A DNA stretch of 64,000 bases from Cryptomeria japonica (Eukaryota > Streptophyta > Pinopsida > Cupressales > Cupressaceae): positions 612,309,755 to 612,373,754 of the forward strand of contig NC_081409.1 in NCBI RefSeq assembly GCF_030272615.1. The letters are read 5' to 3'. Shown here piece by piece: positions 59,936 through 64,000 of the stretch. The notes under the pieces were generated by a model. It saw only the letters and a program-made list of their open reading frames with translations, searched no databases and was not told where the DNA came from. The position numbers were made by a program, and so were the translations under genes. Numbering within the stretch: the stretch's first letter is position 1; each line of letters opens with the position of its first letter.

Positions 59936-60447
59936 TCAGATCTTCATCCTTAGAACATGGGAGAGTTTTGAAGGAATTGGTAACAACTCTTTTCTGCAAT
60001 AAATGTCCTCATAGATAGGAGGATCTTTTGGAGAGGGGTAAATTGAAACAAGGGAGGCCAACCCATTATCACACCTATGAAATGTATGCATTATGACAAC
60101 AATTTTCCTTTTTCAAATGTTAACATATGCAAAATAGAAAGTGATGTCCAATTTTTATGATGTTTAAACTAATGCAGGAACTCCAATTTTTGACTTATAA
60201 GATGCAATCTATAAATGCAAATTGTTCCCAAATCAAATCTGAAATTATTGATCCAAATTAAGAAATCCACAAAATCGATTTTGAATCTAAAAAATTAGGG
60301 TTTCAGTGAAATTAACGTCTAAATTTTTAAAATTTGCAAGGAAATTAAACTTGTAAATGAAATTTTGAATTTGAAATAGCATAAACACTCAGATCTAAGA
60401 ACGTAAATCAGAATCAAAGGGGGATTCACGTCGGGTTCACCAAAAAG
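59936..60447 (-). other. Element E leader and possible primer-binding region
   Basis: This lies between the gag-like frame and the 5' LTR. On the minus strand TTTTTGGTGAACCCGACG follows the LTR end; TGGTGAACCCGACG may be a primer-binding site, but I could not match it to a tRNA. Confidence 0.4.
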
Positions 60448-61720
60448 TGAAGCACAAAAATGGAATTGAGTGACTAAGACCTAATCCCACTCTCGTGTAC
60501 ACATAGTGGAATAGGAAAGAGCCTAGGGAGATAGTTCACTTTGGCTACTTCTTTTGAGGAAGAGAGAGACACAAAATATCTCTTAGGGTTTCAATTCCTT
60601 CGTTATAAAATGAAGAGTAGATGTGAAAAATATGATGATGCAATCAACTATGCTAGGAGATGAGAAAAGATACAAGTTTAAGCTAAAAATGTAGAATCTA
60701 ACTATACTGAAATTGAGAAATTGAGAACAAAGCAAGGAGGGGAATTTTGATGTGTACCTGGCAATGAAATTTGATGTTGACTATGCAGGACCAAGGTTTC
60801 ATGCCTTGTCCTTGTCATAATAGAGGGTTGAAACTACAGAACTGCCAAAAGATGCAGAAAAACATAGAGGACCAAGGTGCCATGCCCTAGTCCTGGGGAG
60901 TACTAGGGAGCCACACCCTAGTCCTATGGAGGACCAGGGTGCCAATCCCTAGTCCTATGGAGGACCAGGGTGCCAATCCCTAGTCCTTGAAAATAAATGT
61001 CAAATTATGAGGTTGGACCTATCTCCATGTGCTTTGTCAATTCTGAAAATCGTGCGTCCATCGGATTGTTGTACCTGCACCTACAACTTGAACAAGGATG
61101 TCTAGGTGGCTATATAGGGTTTTCCCTTAGTCAAACCCCTTGTTTTGGTGATTTCCACCTCCACAAATAGCTAATAATATATTTAAAATGTGTGTGCAAG
61201 AATATTGTGTGTATCCAAGATCCTAAATGAACAAGAAAGTAAATCTAGAGTTCAACCCTATGCTTGGGAGAGGAAACCCTAAAAAATGTAAATATAAATG
61301 TAAATGCTTTAAACCAAAAATGTTATAATGGATCTAAATCATGAATGTAAATCTGAAAATGAATGTTATGAGGCTCATACAAACACATGAAAATAACATG
61401 AGACCATACCAAACCCTAAAGGAGAGGTACAAGCCAATCAACAATCGGTGGATCTCCTATTATTCTTCAATGTCTTCAAAGCTCCTAATTGATGTTGAAA
61501 ATGATTGATGAAGGATTTATAAATGCTTGATGAATGCTTGATTTATTTTTGTAGACTCTACATAACTTTTACTTTCACTTCATAAGAGTCTCCTTCAATC
61601 ACTTGATCTTAGATCTTCAAATGAGGAAAGGAATGATTTATGTAGGAGATCCTAACTTTGTTTTGAGTCATAGGCTGACTTAGAAATAATATTTTTCACC
61701 AATCTCTTGGATTTGAATAT
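60448..61720 (-). repeat. Element E LTR, right copy (outer end uncertain)
   Basis: It is homologous to 17831-18185 joined to 52811-53690. It carries four tandem palindromic units GGACCAGGG...CCCTAGTCC (60869-60987, period about 32 bp) where the left copy has two. Homology to the left copy ends near 61720; the true outer end may lie further right. Confidence 0.78.
60869..60987. repeat. Tandem palindromic units in E LTR
   Basis: Four units, the last two nearly identical (GGACCAGGGTGCCAATCCCTAGTCC, near 60931 and 60963). The 9-bp arms pair with one U-G wobble in the minus-strand RNA. Confidence 0.78.
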
Positions 61721-63116
61721 TAAAATACCAACAAAACATGCTCCCAAAATTCAGAGAGAGAAAGTCAGGACCACATTGGTAGCGACATGGTCCAAACACA
61801 TGGTCCAAACAAATTTTCACCAAATTTTCAAGGAAGCAAGATATTGTGATTTTAAAGAAAATTCCAAGAGTTTGTGGAAATTAGTGATGTTTTGATATGT
61901 GAAATCGGGCCTTGAAGGTTGAAATATGACATAATTAGGGTATTTGATGAAATGATTAATTGGAGAAATAAAATAAAAGGGGCACACTTAGGGTAAAGGG
62001 CCCAATTTTATGATGTGTAGAGGGATAAATAAGACCTTTAATTTAATTAAATTAATTAAATAAATGCTTAACGAGGAATTGAAATGCAAGATGCAAACAC
62101 ACTAAGGCGGGTGCTAACCTAAGCATGGAATTGTACCACCCAATTAAGGGTGTACAATTTACAATGCTACACACATTCAACATAAAAGTATTAAATAAAC
62201 AATACCAAAGATAACATTACATTTACAGGAAAAAACCCTATTGAAAAAAACCACATGAGAAATAGAAAACAAATATTAGTAATCTTCAAAGAGACTTGTA
62301 CAATAATACTCTTCAATATAATAATCAATGTAATCTAGTAGCACATAGATACCTACAACTTAATATGAAACTACTATCCCATAGCTCTAATTCATGGATA
62401 TTTGTGAGAGGGAGAACCATTGTGATATCCCAAAACAAGAGGCAAAAATCATCTATAAGAACCCACACCTAGAATAATAGGCAGCCAATAAACATAGGAA
62501 AATAATAATTAACATCGCATGGCTCTCACAAGGGATTCTAGCCCATAGCCAATAAAAATTATAACTTTATGGTGTACCATAACTCACTAACGGATCCACA
62601 AATAGCACATGCAAACATGGACACCCAAATTTGGGTAACATGCAAATAAAAAATATCAACATCAAACCTTATGAAATTCAAGTGGACTTCACTTCCAAAA
62701 TGAAATATTCCTCCATCATGCCATGTAATTGTCACCAAACATTTGTCTACCTCTATGGATGTAATTACAATTTGTAATAGAATAAAAAAATATAACTATT
62801 TTATCCCTCATGTCCCCTTTGTGTCAAAGGACACATTTTAAGGAACAAAGAGACATGTGAAAATGAATTAGGATTTCTATTGGTTAATGTCACCTAATCC
62901 TAATAATTAGGGTGTTACATCTAAACACATCAAGGCTATATAAGGCAAAATCTATATACGAAAGAGAAAAATGCCAAATATTCAAGAGGAATTGGCAAAC
63001 AACTCTCCACCTTCAATCCCCCAACATATAAATTTCTTGGGGTCTTATAAAAGATTAACTAGATTCCGCATCCAAGAGGGGAATCTTTCAATTCACTCTA
63101 CATTTTATACTTTATC
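61721..63116. other. Unassigned sequence between E LTR and Copia LTR
   Basis: No coding region is supported. GGTGTTACA near 62913-62921 could be an LTR end (minus-strand TGTAACACC), which would extend the E LTR to about 2.5 kb, but the left copy gives no support. Confidence 0.35.
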
Positions 63117-64000
63117 TGTTGGAATGATCTAATACCGGGAGAAAATTGAGAGGGGGGTGGGGGGTGAATCAGTTTTCTCACAAGTACAATAGTTAATTCA
63201 ATTTTAAACTTTGTACTAGAGCACAACACAATGAAATATAAACCATGAAAGCATAGCACACATGACACCAATAATTTGATGAGGAAAACTCGGTAAAGGG
63301 AAAAACCACAGTGGGAAACCCTACCCACAATCAGATGATACTTCTACAGTAGTATGTGAAATAATTACAATGGGGATTTCACTTGCAATTAGGCCAACCA
63401 CCTAGAGCTCACTGCTCAAAAAAAAGGGAAGTCTCACTTACTTACATAAACATTGGACTACAATCCAAAAAGAATGAACTGTGAAAGTAGCATCTACTAA
63501 TGCTTGATACAATTTCGGTTAAGCACGGATGTTTGCCCTGCAATACAAAACCTTCACCAAAATGATATGATTCTATTCATGCATAATCCTTCCTTTGATA
63601 ATGTAGACATAACCACCAATCTTCTAACCATTTCAGGTTACATGAATAAGTCACCTATAAATACAAATCATCAACCTTACTGACAAGGTCAGATAAACCC
63701 TAAACCCATAAACCCATAATTACATAAATTACATCACACGATACCACCAGAACAATATTATGATTTAAATTTCATAGAATTGACCTAGTTCAAGTTCCCA
63801 AACAATTATGACCATCGAAAATTTTGCTAAGACCAAAATCTAACATGCTTCACCAATCGGTAGAAACCCTCAATAAAATAACAAAAAGTCTAACTGGATC
63901 CAAATAAGACCATCATAACAGCATGCTAGCCAATGAAACACCACCAAATAGTTAGGACATAATCAAGAAGCACCTTCAGCATGATAGAAACCATTCCCAT
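63117..64000 (-). repeat. Copia LTR fragment, cut by the window end
   Basis: It starts TGTTGGAATGATC at 63117 and shares blocks with 19496-20764: GAGAGGGGGGT...GTGAATCAGTT, GGGAAAAACCAC(A/G)GTGGGAA, CCTACCCACAAT(C/A)AGATGATACTTCTACAG, and CACTTGCA. No primer site adjoins its inner end, so it is a 3' or solo LTR. Confidence 0.78.

Noticed and set aside
61769-61785. ACCA|CATTG as the outer end and target duplication of element E
   Set aside because: CATTG also precedes 17831, but the left LTR shows no matching ACCA end, so the match may be chance.

Overview
This is plant nuclear DNA, most likely from a gymnosperm. That is an inference from very long-LTR chromovirus retrotransposons (LTRs of 3.8-4.2 kb), AT-rich spacers, long AT and GT microsatellites, and no recognisable host gene, tRNA or rRNA in 64 kb. 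Nearly everything identifiable is retrotransposon, mostly nested and decayed.

Layout. 1-1289: unassigned, unusually rich in TCGA sites. 1290-4186: a rearranged LINE, with an inverted endonuclease fragment, an RNase H fragment and a broken ORF ending in a coiled coil. 4187-17686: a minus-strand Ty3/gypsy chromovirus (here A'), with a truncated 3' LTR, a decayed gag-pol split by a solo LTR (B', 6480-10576), and a 5' LTR at 13869-17686. 17831-18185 and 52811-53690: two halves of one LTR of an older element E, split by a 34.6 kb nested block. Inside that block is an LTR B'' (18186-52810, target duplication CCACG/CCATG). B'' was itself hit by a Copia element (19496-26638), by a complete-ended plus-strand chromovirus B (27495-44446, target duplication AAAAG), and by a 5.7 kb TG...CA unit G (46130-51833, target duplication GGTAT). 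B carries a solo LTR of the A family (36133-40350, target duplication CCCTT) inside its integrase chromodomain. 53690-57000: unassigned sequence and an LTR F. 57013-60447: gag and protease of E. 60448-61720: the other LTR copy of E. 63117-64000: part of another Copia LTR.

Most notable points. (1) The A-family solo LTR carries an intact 131-codon minus-strand ORF whose N-terminus reproduces the histone H3 tail (RTKQTARKS), followed by a SUMO-interacting-like motif. It sits in a gene-like unit with a TATA box, a possible 5'UTR intron and AATAAA signals. The related A' element and element B both encode integrase C-terminal chromodomains, the domain class that reads this part of H3. (2) Every gypsy-type LTR family here contains its own, sequence-unrelated palindromic hairpin, usually as a tandem array. 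(3) G appears to be a single 5.7 kb TG...CA unit containing a ~1,175-codon broken ORF with no second LTR visible. (4) In-frame stops in the decayed ORFs are overwhelmingly TAG and TGA, as expected from C-to-T decay at methylated CAG and CGA codons.

No active gene set is evident. The coding regions of A', B, E, G, the Copia and the LINE are all interrupted. The A-LTR ORF is the only long ORF with a recognisable motif that is intact.
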